Shown: positions 47,844 to 58,021, counted from the stretch's first letter. The stretch is 64,000 nucleotides of DNA from Saprospiraceae bacterium (GCA_028280415.1 JANQLV010000076.1:1-64000), one strand, 5' to 3'. Notes: generated by a model from the letters alone, not told the origin. Made by a program: numbers and translations.

Positions 47844-48953
47844 ATGAATCCTAATTTTCCGGACTTAGTGTATAATGGTATTTTGCTTTGTCTTAGTTTT
47901 CAACTATTGGCGATCGGGCTGGTCAAATGTTTTTCGAAATCCCGACGTGACATTATCCTGGGTGTTTTATGCCTGTTTATAGGCTCTGCATTTTTTTATA
48001 ATCTGTACTGGCCAAAATTCAGCTCTAATCTGTTTTACAATGTTTTAATGGGAGGCTACAAAGGTCTGTTTTATGCTCCTTTGATTTATCTCTATATTGC
48101 TCTGACCCAAAAGAGTTTGAAAGCCATCAGGCATATCAAAGCTCATCTGGCGCTTCCTGCGGTTTTGTCTTTTGCCTATCTTTTTATCAAATTTGGCTTT
48201 CGCGATTTCTATCTTTCCAATAAGCCGGACCTTGTGCTGTTTATGAGCCTTGCTTTATCTCTGATCAGTGTATTTTATCTTTTTCGAGGTATTCAGCTCT
48301 TCCAAAAACTAAAACCCCTACTGAAAAAAAGTATCTTCAAAAGGTATCAGTTTTTCTATTTTGGGCTCATCAGTTATTTTGTTTTTACGAATATCAATAG
48401 TTTAGTATCCATGATCTTTTACACGGGTATCGATCAAGAGTTGTGGCTATTTATTTCCCGTTACATTTTCATGCCCCTCGGTATGCTCTCGAGTATCGGC
48501 CTGATACTGTTTAGCTTCATCGAATATGATCGCCTTAAAAATTTCTCCTTTGGAAAGAAAATCTACAGTGGTTATCACCTGATTCAAGACAACGAGGATA
48601 TTAAGGCATTCATTCAGCAATTTTTTATCGAAAATAAAATTTTCAAAAATCCGGATTTCAATATCCAGCAGGCACTCAAAAATGAAGGTTTGGAAGAAAA
48701 GCGTCTGAGACTTTTTGTAAAAAAAGAATATGATCAGACATTGGGCGATTTCATCAATGAACATCGAATCAATGAGTTCAAAAGAATGTTACTGGCAGGT
48801 GAAAGTTCTAAATATAACCTGACCGGTATCGCCAAACAGGCCGGCTTCAACTCCCGCTCTACCTTTTATCGGCATTTTAAAAATAAAGAAGGGATAACAC
48901 CTCGTGAATATCTCGACCGGGTTCTCAAGACCGCGAATAATAAGGATTATTAA
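47844..48953 (+). CDS. AraC-family regulator with N-terminal membrane helices
   Basis: The ATG at 47844 is preferred: the open frame extends back to 47658, but those 62 residues look non-coding. From there the protein is about 369 residues, with seven membrane helices in the first 230 and an AraC helix-turn-helix at the C-terminus (ITGIAKQAGF-type pattern, FNSRSTFYRHFKNKEGITP). This 7TM-AraC form is common in Bacteroidota. The gene lies just outside the island's right end. Target unknown. Confidence 0.85.
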   Translation: MNPNFPDLVYNGILLCLSFQLLAIGLVKCFSKSRRDIILGVLCLFIGSAFFYNLYWPKFSSNLFYNVLMGGYKGLFYAPLIYLYIALTQKSLKAIRHIKAHLALPAVLSFAYLFIKFGFRDFYLSNKPDLVLFMSLALSLISVFYLFRGIQLFQKLKPLLKKSIFKRYQFFYFGLISYFVFTNINSLVSMIFYTGIDQELWLFISRYIFMPLGMLSSIGLILFSFIEYDRLKNFSFGKKIYSGYHLIQDNEDIKAFIQQFFIENKIFKNPDFNIQQALKNEGLEEKRLRLFVKKEYDQTLGDFINEHRINEFKRMLLAGESSKYNLTGIAKQAGFNSRSTFYRHFKNKEGITPREYLDRVLKTANNKDY

Positions 48954-48984
48954 AAAACCTCTTTCCTTTCAAATAAGCTAAAGT

Positions 48985-49009
48985 AAAAAGCAGTATCCGA
49001 AGATACTGC
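48985..49009 (-). terminator. Terminator after the beta-propeller gene
   Basis: On the minus strand GCAGTATC and GATACTGC form a perfect 8-bp stem closing a TTCG tetraloop, followed by a T run. It lies 64 bp downstream of the minus-strand stop at 49073. Confidence 0.8.
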
Positions 49010-49072
49010 CACAACTCACATTCATGTGCGAAAAGGGGAATAATCCTTATCCCCTCACTTCTTTATCAGGGT

Positions 49073-50203
49073 TTATTTCAATTTTAATAATTGAATCGTC
49101 TTTAAAACTGTTTGCTCCGATCTAAGTTCCAGAAAGAAATTACCAACTGGCAAATCCCCGGTTTGAAAGATGTAGGGGTGGGCCTCAATTTGCCCGGATC
49201 GATAAATTCTTCCATCTGCCCCTATTAAATTTAGGTTCAGGTTTTCTAATTCATTGGTTTGAGACTCATAATCTATTCTCAGGTACGTGGAAAAGGGATT
49301 GGGATACACTTCGATTTGCAAGGTTCCGTTTTCTAATTCCAGGGTATTTGTAGTAATTTCCTGTCCTAGTTCTAGGCCAAAAAAGCCGGTACTGGTTAAG
49401 GTGCTTGGAGTTACATCTGCCAAAGTTTCCACATTAGTTCCATCCAGGTTTGATCTTTGTATCCTGTTTTTTCTATCGGGGTCAAAAACGCTGGTAGACC
49501 AGTATAGTTTACCTTCTGTAAAACCGATATCCAAACCCCATACAGCACCAATATCACTCACTAAAGTTTCCAAATTGCTGCCGTCGAAATCAGCTCTTTG
49601 AATCCTGTTTTCAGAACGACTGGTGAAGACGATTTTGTTATTAAGAGTATCTACTTCAATATCCCGTACTCTTCCGACATTGGATAAGATTACCTGAGCA
49701 GAACTCCCCTGCTGATCCGTTTTTAATATTTCTTCATTAGCCAGGTCGGAAAAATATATCGCGCCATCCGGTGCTATCGCCAGGGCATATATTTCAGTTT
49801 CAAACTGTACCCCTGTATATAAAGTGTCAATAAGACTTGTATTAAAATCGTAACGCAAGATCAACTCATCCGAAGTTGTCCAGATTAGTTTAGTATTGTT
49901 ATCATACAATTCTAATTCAAAGACATTGGTATCTTCTATCAGGTCAGTGACCCCGCCATCAGTTAGGGCAATAATTTTGTCAGCGAAAAAATCAGAAACA
50001 TAAATGGTGTTCGTATTTTTATCAACTGTGACATCCTGGGGACTTTCCAAATTATCAAGAATAACAGTAAATGTTCCGATACCTCCACCAGCAGGAGTAA
50101 AAGCCAGAACTCGTTCTTCATCTGAATCCACGACGTAAACAATAGTTTGAGCCGTAGCCCAAAAAGTCAACAATAAAAATAATAGGGTCATTAATGGTTT
50201 CAT
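49073..50203 (-). CDS. Secreted YWTD/NHL-type beta-propeller protein with T9SS sorting domain
   Basis: This 376-residue protein has a signal peptide (MKPLMTLLFLLLTFWATAQ), six or so propeller repeats with the LDL-receptor-like pattern (IQRADFDGSNLETLVSDIG, IQRSNLDGTNVETL) and a C-terminal type IX sorting domain (YPNPFSTYLRIDY, ending LKTIQLLKLK). Function of the propeller is not known; a surface-binding role is likely. Standard length for the family. Confidence 0.88.
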   Translation of the reverse strand: MKPLMTLLFLLLTFWATAQTIVYVVDSDEERVLAFTPAGGGIGTFTVILDNLESPQDVTVDKNTNTIYVSDFFADKIIALTDGGVTDLIEDTNVFELELYDNNTKLIWTTSDELILRYDFNTSLIDTLYTGVQFETEIYALAIAPDGAIYFSDLANEEILKTDQQGSSAQVILSNVGRVRDIEVDTLNNKIVFTSRSENRIQRADFDGSNLETLVSDIGAVWGLDIGFTEGKLYWSTSVFDPDRKNRIQRSNLDGTNVETLADVTPSTLTSTGFFGLELGQEITTNTLELENGTLQIEVYPNPFSTYLRIDYESQTNELENLNLNLIGADGRIYRSGQIEAHPYIFQTGDLPVGNFFLELRSEQTVLKTIQLLKLK

Positions 50204-50688
50204 AACTACATTTTTTTGGTTTAAAAATCTTAATCCTCTCCTTTTGATTGATCTATAGTGTCATCATGCAAGCCAGCGGAATTTTTTTCATCTTTTTTTC
50301 TAATTCGTAGCTTTCCCATTATTTTGATCGCATTTAAAACTTGCGTAAATCTTATACTGACCATTTTGGACACAACGTCCCACAGAGCATTGAATATCGA
50401 CTGATGATATTATCTAAATTGTGTAAAGCCTGTACTGCTTCTTGAACGTTATGTTCAGAAATATTACCGAAGTATTTTTGATATGAGAACCGAAAGATAT
50501 TTTCACAGTTTCTTCTTTCCCAAATTTTGATGTCCCAGATAGTAAATTGGGACTAAAATCCACCCCTTCGAGGTCGTTTAGCCTATTGAGGATTGTTTTA
50601 AAGTTTGCTCCAATACTTTCAGAAAGCATTATCATTTGTGAAACTTTATGCCCTGCTTTTTCATTAAACTATTTTATTATTTAGGTTT
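50204..50688. other. Intergenic region with no convincing gene
   Basis: This holds the upstream regions of two divergent genes. A 73-codon minus ORF (50414-50635) shows no family resemblance, and I treat it as doubtful. Confidence 0.5.
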
Positions 50689-51069
50689 ATGGAAAACAGA
50701 AGTCAATACCTGCTCGAATTACGGCCGGCCCTGGAACTAAGTCCCGCTACAGGAGTAATAGAAAAATTTCAGAATGAGACTTTACGACCAATCCTAAAGT
50801 TTCAAAATTCACTACTCCTAAATATTTGCCGGCATCAATTTATAAAAAGAAAAAAGAGCTTCTTTAAATTGACACAAGAAGCACAGTTAATATATATTGA
50901 GCAACAAATTAGCCGGGACATTCCTTTTAAAAATCTCCTGTGCGGTTGTATCATCGGCCATTTTACGAAAGAAGAGTGGACGTTTTTTCAAGAGCATGAA
51001 GCCGAACTTCGCAAGCGAATAAGCACTCTGCTTATTCAACGTATTCAGAGTCAGGTTTCTATAATTTAG
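50689..51069 (+). CDS. Conserved-looking hypothetical protein, 126 residues
   Basis: A soluble, helix-rich protein with the segment CGCIIGHFTKEEWTFFQEHE in its second half and no signal peptide. It lies 15 bp before the ABC-2 permease gene, so the two probably share a transcript. I do not recognise the family. Confidence 0.7.
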   Translation: MENRSQYLLELRPALELSPATGVIEKFQNETLRPILKFQNSLLLNICRHQFIKRKKSFFKLTQEAQLIYIEQQISRDIPFKNLLCGCIIGHFTKEEWTFFQEHEAELRKRISTLLIQRIQSQVSII

Positions 51070-51084
51070 TACCTTAGCAGCAAG

Positions 51085-52266
51085 ATGAGTCCAGTTTTTA
51101 TTATTTTCAAAAAAGAAATGAAAGATCTCCTCCGGGATAGACGTACCATTATGGCGATGATGGTATTACCCGTGACATTGATCCCGATTATTCTGACTGT
51201 AGTTACCCATTTTACTTTCCCCGATCCCGAAGCAGCCAGGCTTAAAGAAATTCGCTTGGCCGTTTTTTCCAATAATGGAAATGGCGCAGATTTAGTCGAA
51301 CAATTCCGTTTGCGCAAAGATGTCAAACTGTTTGAAAATATCTCTCCCTATGAATTCAAGCAATTAATTCTTGATGACAGCCTGGATTTCGGACTCATCA
51401 TCGAAGAAAATTTTGACCAGCAAATCAAAGCTGGTCAAGCCGGAGGTTTAAAATTGTTTCTCGATTACTCTTTCGGGGATACGTTGCTCTACAGTCGCTT
51501 CGCAAGTACCGTTCGATCTTATCGCAAAAGCGTCATCGAAGAGCGACTGGAAGCACTCGGTTCCAATACCGATATTCTCAATCCATTCGATACGGATATT
51601 ACAGATGTAAAGCCAAGCGAAAATATGATTGGATCTTTTGCGGGCAGTGTCCTGCCGCTTTTTTTTATTATGTTCTCTTTTATGGGCGCTATGTACCCGG
51701 CCATTGATCTGTTCACCGGAGAAAAAGAGCGCGGAACTATTGAGACCTTACTGGTACTACCGGCTAGTAAGCTACAGATTCTGAGTGGAAAAATGTTGGT
51801 AATTATTACTACTGGTGTGATATCCGGTTTATTGACATTTTTAGGAATCTATTTATACATTTATTTTCATCGGGACCTGCCAATCATCTCCAATATTCTC
51901 GACTTTCAGTCTACACTTATTATATTGCCGATGACCATTCCCCTGACCACCTTCTTCGCCGGTCTTCTGATCCCTGCATCGATTTATGCAAAATCCTTTA
52001 AAGAAGCTCAAAGCCTGTTACAACCCCTGATTATCCTCATAATGATTCCGGTAGTCATCGCCATGATTCCGGGCATTAAACTAAGTACTCAAACGGCTCT
52101 TATTCCGATTTTTAACATTGCTCTGGCTTCCAAAGAAGTGGTAGCTGGTTCGATCAATTATACCCTGCTCATTCCCGTTTATATTTCTCTGTTTATCATC
52201 GCCGCTATCGGTATTTTACTTGCAAAACACTGGTTTAATAATGAAAGCAATATTTTCAGAACCTGA
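51085..52266 (+). CDS. ABC-2 type transporter permease (NatB-like)
   Basis: This 393-residue protein has an N-terminal helix (RTIMAMMVLPVTLIPIILTV), a large extracytoplasmic loop of about 150 residues, then five or six membrane helices starting at VLPLFFIMFSFMGAMYPAID, with the family block GEKERGTIETLLVLPASKLQ. This is the layout of NatB-type sodium or drug export permeases. The ATPase partner is not in the window. It is cotranscribed with the 126-residue hypothetical upstream. Confidence 0.88.
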   Translation: MSPVFIIFKKEMKDLLRDRRTIMAMMVLPVTLIPIILTVVTHFTFPDPEAARLKEIRLAVFSNNGNGADLVEQFRLRKDVKLFENISPYEFKQLILDDSLDFGLIIEENFDQQIKAGQAGGLKLFLDYSFGDTLLYSRFASTVRSYRKSVIEERLEALGSNTDILNPFDTDITDVKPSENMIGSFAGSVLPLFFIMFSFMGAMYPAIDLFTGEKERGTIETLLVLPASKLQILSGKMLVIITTGVISGLLTFLGIYLYIYFHRDLPIISNILDFQSTLIILPMTIPLTTFFAGLLIPASIYAKSFKEAQSLLQPLIILIMIPVVIAMIPGIKLSTQTALIPIFNIALASKEVVAGSINYTLLIPVYISLFIIAAIGILLAKHWFNNESNIFRT

Positions 52267-52375
52267 ATTTCATTTTTATACGCTCATAAAAATATTTCTC
52301 TCCAATAGACGAAATCAAAGCCTTATACGTTATACCTCAGATTTTAAACTTTATCAATAACCAAACCCTTTTTTA

Positions 52376-52753
52376 ATGAAAAAGATATCATTTTTAACAT
52401 GCCTGTTAGCACTAGGGCTTTTTGTATTTTCTTGTGGAGACGATGATGATGTTGATATTGATCCGGTAGTAGTTATTTCTGCTCCAATGGATGGCTCAAC
52501 GGTTGCAGCTGGTGATACGATTTTATTTGGTTTTAGCGTAACGGATGATATAGGTCTGCAAACGATAACACTTTCCGGTTCGCTAGGTCTTAGCGAAACG
52601 ATCACCACTTTCGATACTGAAACGAGCCATGCGGTAAATGGAAGTATTGCTCTTGATCCAGCTACGCCAGCAGGTGATCAGACTATTATCGTTACTGCTG
52701 AAGATACCGGGGGGAATACGGGTAGCGCTACTACTACTATTACGGTCCAGTAA
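52376..52753 (+). CDS. Lipoprotein with DUF4625/Ig-like domain
   Basis: This 125-residue protein has a lipoprotein signal (LALGLFVFSCGDDDD) followed by one beta-sandwich domain (VVVISAPMDGSTVAAGDTI, ending SATTTITVQ), similar to DUF4625. Anchored to the outer membrane or surface; function unknown. Confidence 0.8.
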   Translation: MKKISFLTCLLALGLFVFSCGDDDDVDIDPVVVISAPMDGSTVAAGDTILFGFSVTDDIGLQTITLSGSLGLSETITTFDTETSHAVNGSIALDPATPAGDQTIIVTAEDTGGNTGSATTTITVQ

Positions 52754-52777
52754 AAAAACCTATCTTCAATAAAAGAT

Positions 52778-52817
52778 AAAAGGGGATAGCTGAACAATGT
52801 TTAGCGTCCCTTTTTTA
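52778..52817 (+). terminator. Terminator after the DUF4625-like lipoprotein gene
   Basis: AAAAGGG and CCCTTTT enclose an inner CTGAAC/GTTTAG stem, followed by a T run on the plus strand. Confidence 0.65.
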
Positions 52818-52872
52818 TTTGTACTAATAACTTTTCCGTTTTTCAATAAAATCAAAAGTCGAATAACAAGCG

Positions 52873-54384
52873 CTATTTCAAGCGGTTCAAACCGGCTTTT
52901 GCTTTTTGATGAAGGCTGCTGCGATATTCTTTAGGCTTGATTGACAGGCAATCTTTGTAGTACTTTCGAGCCAGGCTCAACCGGCCAACGGCTTCGTAGA
53001 TATGACCAATTTGTAAAGCTGCATTGCAGGCATAAAACCAGGGTTCATCACGGCCATTCCGAATCGTAGATTCATAATGGGCAATCGCTTCATCTGATTT
53101 ACCTAGTTTATGGGTAATCCGTCCCAATCGATAGGTAAACTCAATTTGAAATTGTCTAATCTCAAAATGAGTACTCGTTTTGGTATTGAGTAGCTGGTAT
53201 GCTTTGTGATAGTACCCTCCATCGAAAAGCACTCGTGCTTTTAAAAGCGTTTTATTCGGAACTTGTCCCTTCTCTGCTTCTTTTAAAGCATTTTTATCGC
53301 CATCAACGACCGTAGAGCCATCCTTTTTACATTTGGCAATAAAAACTTTATAATTGATTTCATCCCCATTTAGCAGATAGTACCAGGCTATTTTTTGATT
53401 GGCCTGTTTAATATAATTTACCCCCTGGAATTTGCTCAGATATTTTTGTAAATAAATAATTGCATCGGGATCGAGACGATTGAGTTTTGCCGAGCCGAGC
53501 ATATAATCAAGGTATGGAAAAGGCATAAAAACCTGGCCTTTTGGACGATCCAGGAGCAAGCGAATTGCTTCATCATTTTTGCCGGTACGCATAGCGACGT
53601 TGGCTAGTGCAAAACAGGCTAAGGGATTCCTATCGGGCTTCAGTTTACCGGAGCGGATCAATTCCCAGGCTGCGGCATCCTGGTTTTTCAAATATAACAG
53701 CAAAAAAGCGTACATCACCAGAGTTTCCTCTTCGAAAATAAACTCATTACGGCTGGCATAATCCAGTACGGCTTCTATTTCTCCGCGTCCCTGTTCGATC
53801 GTTCCGGACATTCCGCCCAGTAATTTGACCCCCCATTTATAACTATCGGGAACCGTTCCAATAATCGCATGCAAAATTCCCATGCTCTTTTTATTGGCAA
53901 TAAAGTCCGGAAACTTTTTACTGTTTTTTTTCAGTTGCTTATAAGCACTTTTCACCTCGTTAAAAGCCGTAAAATATTCTTCGAATTTTAGACGGGCAAG
54001 AGCCCATTGTAATTTCACCTCGGCCTGCGTATACAGATAATAGGGAGAATTCGGATCTCCTTTTTTCAATTGTTTGAGTCGATAATCTTTATTGCGGGCG
54101 AGCTGTTTAAACTCTTTTTTATTTTCGTTAATGAAAATGGTAAAGAAGTCGATATAATTTTCAATATGATAAACAATCAGATTATCCGGCTCTTCATATT
54201 TTATTTGATAAATCAGTTGCCGGGCCTCATCAAATCTTAGACTGATTGCTTTTTCGTAGGCTTTTTTAGCTTTAGGTGTGATTTCAAATCGCCCCTCTGC
54301 TATCGCATTGCAGTAGCCCAGCAGCAGGAAAAGAAACAGATATCGTCGTAAAAACAGGCTTTTGTAAATAAGGTATTTGGTCAT
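52873..54384 (-). CDS. Secreted TPR-repeat protein
   Basis: In 503 residues, an N-terminal signal (LFLRRYLFLFLLLGYCNAIA) is followed by helical tetratricopeptide-like repeats through the whole length, clearest at the C-terminus (KSDEAIAHYESTIRNG, GRLSLARKYYKDCLSIKP). No catalytic motif. It probably binds a partner in the periplasm. Role unknown; a close relative of TPR proteins found in many Bacteroidota genomes. Confidence 0.8.
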   Translation of the reverse strand: MTKYLIYKSLFLRRYLFLFLLLGYCNAIAEGRFEITPKAKKAYEKAISLRFDEARQLIYQIKYEEPDNLIVYHIENYIDFFTIFINENKKEFKQLARNKDYRLKQLKKGDPNSPYYLYTQAEVKLQWALARLKFEEYFTAFNEVKSAYKQLKKNSKKFPDFIANKKSMGILHAIIGTVPDSYKWGVKLLGGMSGTIEQGRGEIEAVLDYASRNEFIFEEETLVMYAFLLLYLKNQDAAAWELIRSGKLKPDRNPLACFALANVAMRTGKNDEAIRLLLDRPKGQVFMPFPYLDYMLGSAKLNRLDPDAIIYLQKYLSKFQGVNYIKQANQKIAWYYLLNGDEINYKVFIAKCKKDGSTVVDGDKNALKEAEKGQVPNKTLLKARVLFDGGYYHKAYQLLNTKTSTHFEIRQFQIEFTYRLGRITHKLGKSDEAIAHYESTIRNGRDEPWFYACNAALQIGHIYEAVGRLSLARKYYKDCLSIKPKEYRSSLHQKAKAGLNRLK

Positions 54385-54455
54385 TCGATTTCGTTATTCA
54401 ATTCCAGATACTTTAACGATGAAAAATAAGCAAGGAGCATCGAAAATTGAAATAA

Positions 54456-54490
54456 TGAAAAATCCCGAATTTTTGTAGAAATTCGGGATT
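54456..54490 (-). terminator. Terminator after the zinc-ribbon gene
   Basis: AATCCCGAATTT (54461-54472) and AAATTCGGGATT (54479-54490) form a perfect 12-bp stem with a 6-nt loop; on the minus strand a T run follows. Confidence 0.85.
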
Positions 54491-54530
54491 ATAGAACTTA
54501 ATTATTTTATCAATTATTGCCGGAAGCGAG

Positions 54531-55283
54531 TTACTTTGTAATCTCAACATCCATGATATTATCATCAACCAGTACGCGACCACAATGCTCACAGGCAATT
54601 ACTTTCTTCCGCATTCCGATTTCCAACTGAACTTGTGGGGGAATTTTATTAAAACATCCTCCACAGGAGTTTCTGGAAACAGTCACTACAGCCAAGCCAT
54701 TTCTATAACTGGTACGCACTCTATCATAAGCTTTAAGCAATCTGGCTTCTACTTTTTTTCTTGCTTTTTCTGATTTTTTTATCAGTTTTTGCTCATCTGA
54801 CTCTGTCTTTTCGATGATCTTTTCCAACTCCACTTTTTTCACTTCCAAATCGGCTTTCTTATTATTCAAACGCTCTGTTGCTGCGTTCAAAGTCTCCTGC
54901 TTATTGGCTTTGATGCCCGTCGTTTCGCGAATTTTCTTTTCAGAAAGCTGGATTTCCAGGCGCTGAAGTTCCAGCTCTTTTTGTAAGGCATCGTATTCCC
55001 GATTGTTCTTTACATTATCCATTTGCTTTTCATAACGTTCGATCAAGGCTTCGGCCTCCTTGATATTTCCGTGATGACGACTAACTTCCTTCTCTATATC
55101 CTCAACGTTATTTTCCAATCGTTGTACACGTGTTTCCAAACCGACTATTTCATCTTCCAGGTCGCGTACTTCCATTGGAAGTTCTCCTTTTAAGATCGCG
55201 ATCTCGTCGATTTCTGAATCAATTAACTGTAAATCGTATAGCAGTTTTAGCTTTTCAGCAACGGTTAATTCTGTATTCACCAT
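54531..55283 (-). CDS. Coiled-coil protein with C4 zinc ribbon (CdsZ-like)
   Basis: In 250 residues, residues 1-190 are a long antiparallel coiled coil, then a C-terminal zinc ribbon with CGGC and CEHC pairs (about 25 residues apart). This matches the zf-RING_7/CdsZ family. The next upstream gene is the Nif3-like gene on the same strand, the usual neighbour pair in Bacteroidota. It may bind nucleic acid; the activity is not established. Confidence 0.88.
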   Translation of the reverse strand: MVNTELTVAEKLKLLYDLQLIDSEIDEIAILKGELPMEVRDLEDEIVGLETRVQRLENNVEDIEKEVSRHHGNIKEAEALIERYEKQMDNVKNNREYDALQKELELQRLEIQLSEKKIRETTGIKANKQETLNAATERLNNKKADLEVKKVELEKIIEKTESDEQKLIKKSEKARKKVEARLLKAYDRVRTSYRNGLAVVTVSRNSCGGCFNKIPPQVQLEIGMRKKVIACEHCGRVLVDDNIMDVEITK

Positions 55284-55378
55284 GTATCTTATTGATTTTT
55301 ATTTGAACACAAAACGCTGATTTTCAATATCTTTTATAAAAAATCGAATATCAGCGATAATTATTTACATATAGAAAT

Positions 55379-56431
55379 TTAAAAATATTTTACAGGGTTG
55401 GTATTCACTTTTGTGCAATGAGCGGCAAATATACGAAATTTCTCGCTTATTATCTCATGTAAAAGCTCGATTGTATATTGTTCACTCTCATAATGTCCAA
55501 TATCTGCAATTACAATTTTGCCATCAGCATCGAAAAATTCATGATATTTATAGTCCGCAGTAACAAAAATATCTGCTTTTTGACGAATGGCATGCTTTAA
55601 TAAAAAGCCTCCGGCCCCTCCACAAACGGCAACACTTCGCACTCTTCGGTTTCTCAATCGGGTATGCCGTATTACTCCGGCTTTCATTGCCTTTTTTAAT
55701 TGCTTTAGAAAAACGGTTTCCGCTATTGGTTCTTCCAACTCTCCGATCATTCCCGAACCATAATGGCTATTTTCGTTTTCGATCTCTGAAATCTCATAAG
55801 CCGGATTAGACACCGGATAATATTGTTTCAGAGTTTTTATAATTAGTCCTTGGATAGCTACCGGGAATACCATTTCCAGTTTGACTTCCGCAGTCCCCGC
55901 TCCCTTCTGGTGACTTACCCCCACCGCCGTATGGCTATGTTTTTCCAATCCGTTGTAGGACCCTGCGCCAATTGCTTCTAAAGCCATACGAACAGATTCT
56001 GAATAGTTGGGATTCAAATACGTTGTCAATTTTTTAAGCCCCCGCTTGGGTGCTAAAATTCTGGTGTTTTTCAATCCCAGTTTTTCTGCTATTTTAGCAT
56101 TTACTCCTTGTCGATAGACATTATCCAGGTTAGTGTGTATGGCATAAATTGCTATATCATTTTTAATGGCATCGATCACCACTCTTTCTACATAATTATT
56201 CCCATTGAAACGCTTCATGCCTTTGAAAACAATGGGATGATGTGCAATTACCAGATTGCATCCAAGCGATTTGGCTTCATTCAATACCGCTTCGGTAGCA
56301 TCCAGACAAATCAATACCCCTTTAATCTCTGTATCGCCATTTCCGACTATCAGTCCGGCATTGTCATAAGATTCCTGATACATTGCAGGAGCAATGGTTT
56401 CAAGAAAAGATATGAGATTTTTAATTTTCAT
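55379..56431 (-). CDS. Nif3-like dinuclear metal-centre hexameric protein
   Basis: At 350 residues it is the usual size for the long form with a PII-like insert. Metal-binding segments are visible: VIAHHPIVFKG near residue 63, YAIHTNLDN near 96, and near the C-terminus IADIGHYESE. It precedes the zinc-ribbon gene by about 95 bp. The family is linked to GTP cyclohydrolase-like chemistry, but its function is unsettled. Confidence 0.92.
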   Translation of the reverse strand: MKIKNLISFLETIAPAMYQESYDNAGLIVGNGDTEIKGVLICLDATEAVLNEAKSLGCNLVIAHHPIVFKGMKRFNGNNYVERVVIDAIKNDIAIYAIHTNLDNVYRQGVNAKIAEKLGLKNTRILAPKRGLKKLTTYLNPNYSESVRMALEAIGAGSYNGLEKHSHTAVGVSHQKGAGTAEVKLEMVFPVAIQGLIIKTLKQYYPVSNPAYEISEIENENSHYGSGMIGELEEPIAETVFLKQLKKAMKAGVIRHTRLRNRRVRSVAVCGGAGGFLLKHAIRQKADIFVTADYKYHEFFDADGKIVIADIGHYESEQYTIELLHEIISEKFRIFAAHCTKVNTNPVKYF

Positions 56432-56443
56432 TTTTTTAGTTTT

Positions 56444-56938
56444 TCATCCTTTTCGACTTTGCAGTATTTTTTGTTCTATCGAGGTAGAAGAATACCCTTC
56501 GACAAAAGCCAGGCTTTTTACTATCCCTCCCCGTTTCAATACTACGTCGGCACCGATAATTTGTTCGGGCAGCCAATCGCCTCCTTTCACTAATACATCT
56601 GGTAACAATGACTGGATTAGCTCAAGTGGCGTATCTTCTTCAAATTGAACAACTAAATCGACATATTTCATGGCTGCCAGCTGGAATAAACGCGTTTTTT
56701 CATCGTTAATGGGGCGATGTTTGCCTTTTAGCCGCTTTACCGAAGCTTCAGCATTCAGCCCGATCACCAGTCGGTCTCCCAGTGTCCTGGCTTCGGCCAA
56801 ATAGTGAATATGCCCATAATGCAACAAATCAAAACATCCATTCGTAAACACTACCTTCTCTCCGGCTGCCTGCCAGCGGGCAACACATTCTTTAGCCTTT
56901 TCCCAATTCTGTATTTTAGCAGCCAAGCGATCCAGCAT
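56444..56938 (-). CDS. rfaE2: D-glycero-beta-D-manno-heptose 1-phosphate adenylyltransferase
   Basis: This 164-residue stand-alone nucleotidyltransferase transfers AMP to heptose 1-phosphate in ADP-heptose synthesis for lipopolysaccharide. The nucleotide motif TNGCFDLLHYGHIHYL (HxGH) is at residues 33-48, and LVIGLNAEASVKRLKGKHRP follows. Size and motifs match the C-terminal HldE domain as a separate protein, common in Bacteroidota. It is in a tight minus-strand cluster with the flippase-like membrane protein (1-bp gap). Confidence 0.92.
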   Translation of the reverse strand: MLDRLAAKIQNWEKAKECVARWQAAGEKVVFTNGCFDLLHYGHIHYLAEARTLGDRLVIGLNAEASVKRLKGKHRPINDEKTRLFQLAAMKYVDLVVQFEEDTPLELIQSLLPDVLVKGGDWLPEQIIGADVVLKRGGIVKSLAFVEGYSSTSIEQKILQSRKG

Positions 56939-58015
56939 TTACACGTTTTTTATAGGTTGAGGACGGTATTCGCGATTCATCAAAGGCAACAAGAGTAAAG
57001 ATAATATACCTACCAACACATTGCAGCCCAATTGTATGGAAAAGAATAAAATATTAGCAAATGAAAAAGCATCGCCACTATCCAAACCATAAATCATCAG
57101 TGCTTCCGAAGTAAAAAAGTGATAGGTCCCCATTCCTCCCGGCGAAGGAATCAATATTCCAAAAGCCCCGAATACAAAAGCCATCAGGCCCGCCACGGGT
57201 GATAATTCACTAGTAGGTTCAAAAGCAAAAAAGCAAAGGTAAGTCATCAAATAATACATCACCCAGATATTGATGCTATGCAAGATAAAGAGAACAGGAT
57301 TATCCAACTTCCGAATGGTCTGAACACCTTCCCAAAGTCCTTTCAAAGTATTGATCACCTTTTGATAAATCCGGGTTTGTACAATTCGCTTTTTAAAAAT
57401 GAAGAACAGCGCAAACAATATAATTCCACCAATCAGTAAACTTAGGAATAACGGACTCTGCATCAGCCCGCCTCCACTGGAACCTCCCTTGCCCTGATTT
57501 TGAGAAAGGAAATCCATGATTTTATCAAATTCTATCAAAAAAGCTATTCCTATTGCCGAGGCAAAGCAAAGTACATCCACCGTTCGTCCGACAACAATAG
57601 TTCCCACCAGCTTTTCAACCGGAATTCTTTCATACCTTGACATGGTAGCCGCCCGTATCACTTCGCCAATTCTCGGTAATCCCAGATTCGCAAAATAGCC
57701 TACGATTATGGTAAAAAAGGCATTGGATAAGCGAGGTTTATAACCCATTGGCCTGATCAGCATGTTCCAGCGTGCTGCTCTACTCAGGTTACTGATCGTA
57801 AAAGCTACCAGGACAATGAATATCCAGAAAAAGTTAGCACTTTTAAAATCGGAAATAATCTTTCCAATCAGATTACATTCTTCTTCCGGCGTTCCATCGA
57901 TCTCACATTGCGCCAGATAAGCTGTATTGTATTTGAGATATACAAAGTAAAGAATGCTTAGACCGACTCCCAGAAATAATAAAAACTTCAGGAAATTGAG
58001 TAGTTGTTTGTTCAA
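56939..58015 (-). CDS. Flippase-like membrane protein (UPF0104, LPG synthase TM type)
   Basis: This 358-residue protein has about eight membrane helices and the family blocks NLSRAARWNMLIRP, RIGEVIRAATMSRYE and PSPGGMGTYHFF. Related proteins include the membrane part of lysyl-phosphatidylglycerol synthase and AglD. The cytoplasmic transferase domain is absent. A lipid or glycan carrier is likely; the substrate is unknown. It lies between rfaE2 and panD. Confidence 0.88.
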   Translation of the reverse strand: MNKQLLNFLKFLLFLGVGLSILYFVYLKYNTAYLAQCEIDGTPEEECNLIGKIISDFKSANFFWIFIVLVAFTISNLSRAARWNMLIRPMGYKPRLSNAFFTIIVGYFANLGLPRIGEVIRAATMSRYERIPVEKLVGTIVVGRTVDVLCFASAIGIAFLIEFDKIMDFLSQNQGKGGSSGGGLMQSPLFLSLLIGGIILFALFFIFKKRIVQTRIYQKVINTLKGLWEGVQTIRKLDNPVLFILHSINIWVMYYLMTYLCFFAFEPTSELSPVAGLMAFVFGAFGILIPSPGGMGTYHFFTSEALMIYGLDSGDAFSFANILFFSIQLGCNVLVGILSLLLLPLMNREYRPQPIKNV

Positions 58016-58021
58016 AGTTCG

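Noticed and set aside
50414..50635. 73-residue minus-strand ORF
   Set aside because: No family likeness, no clear start context, in an intergenic region between divergent genes.
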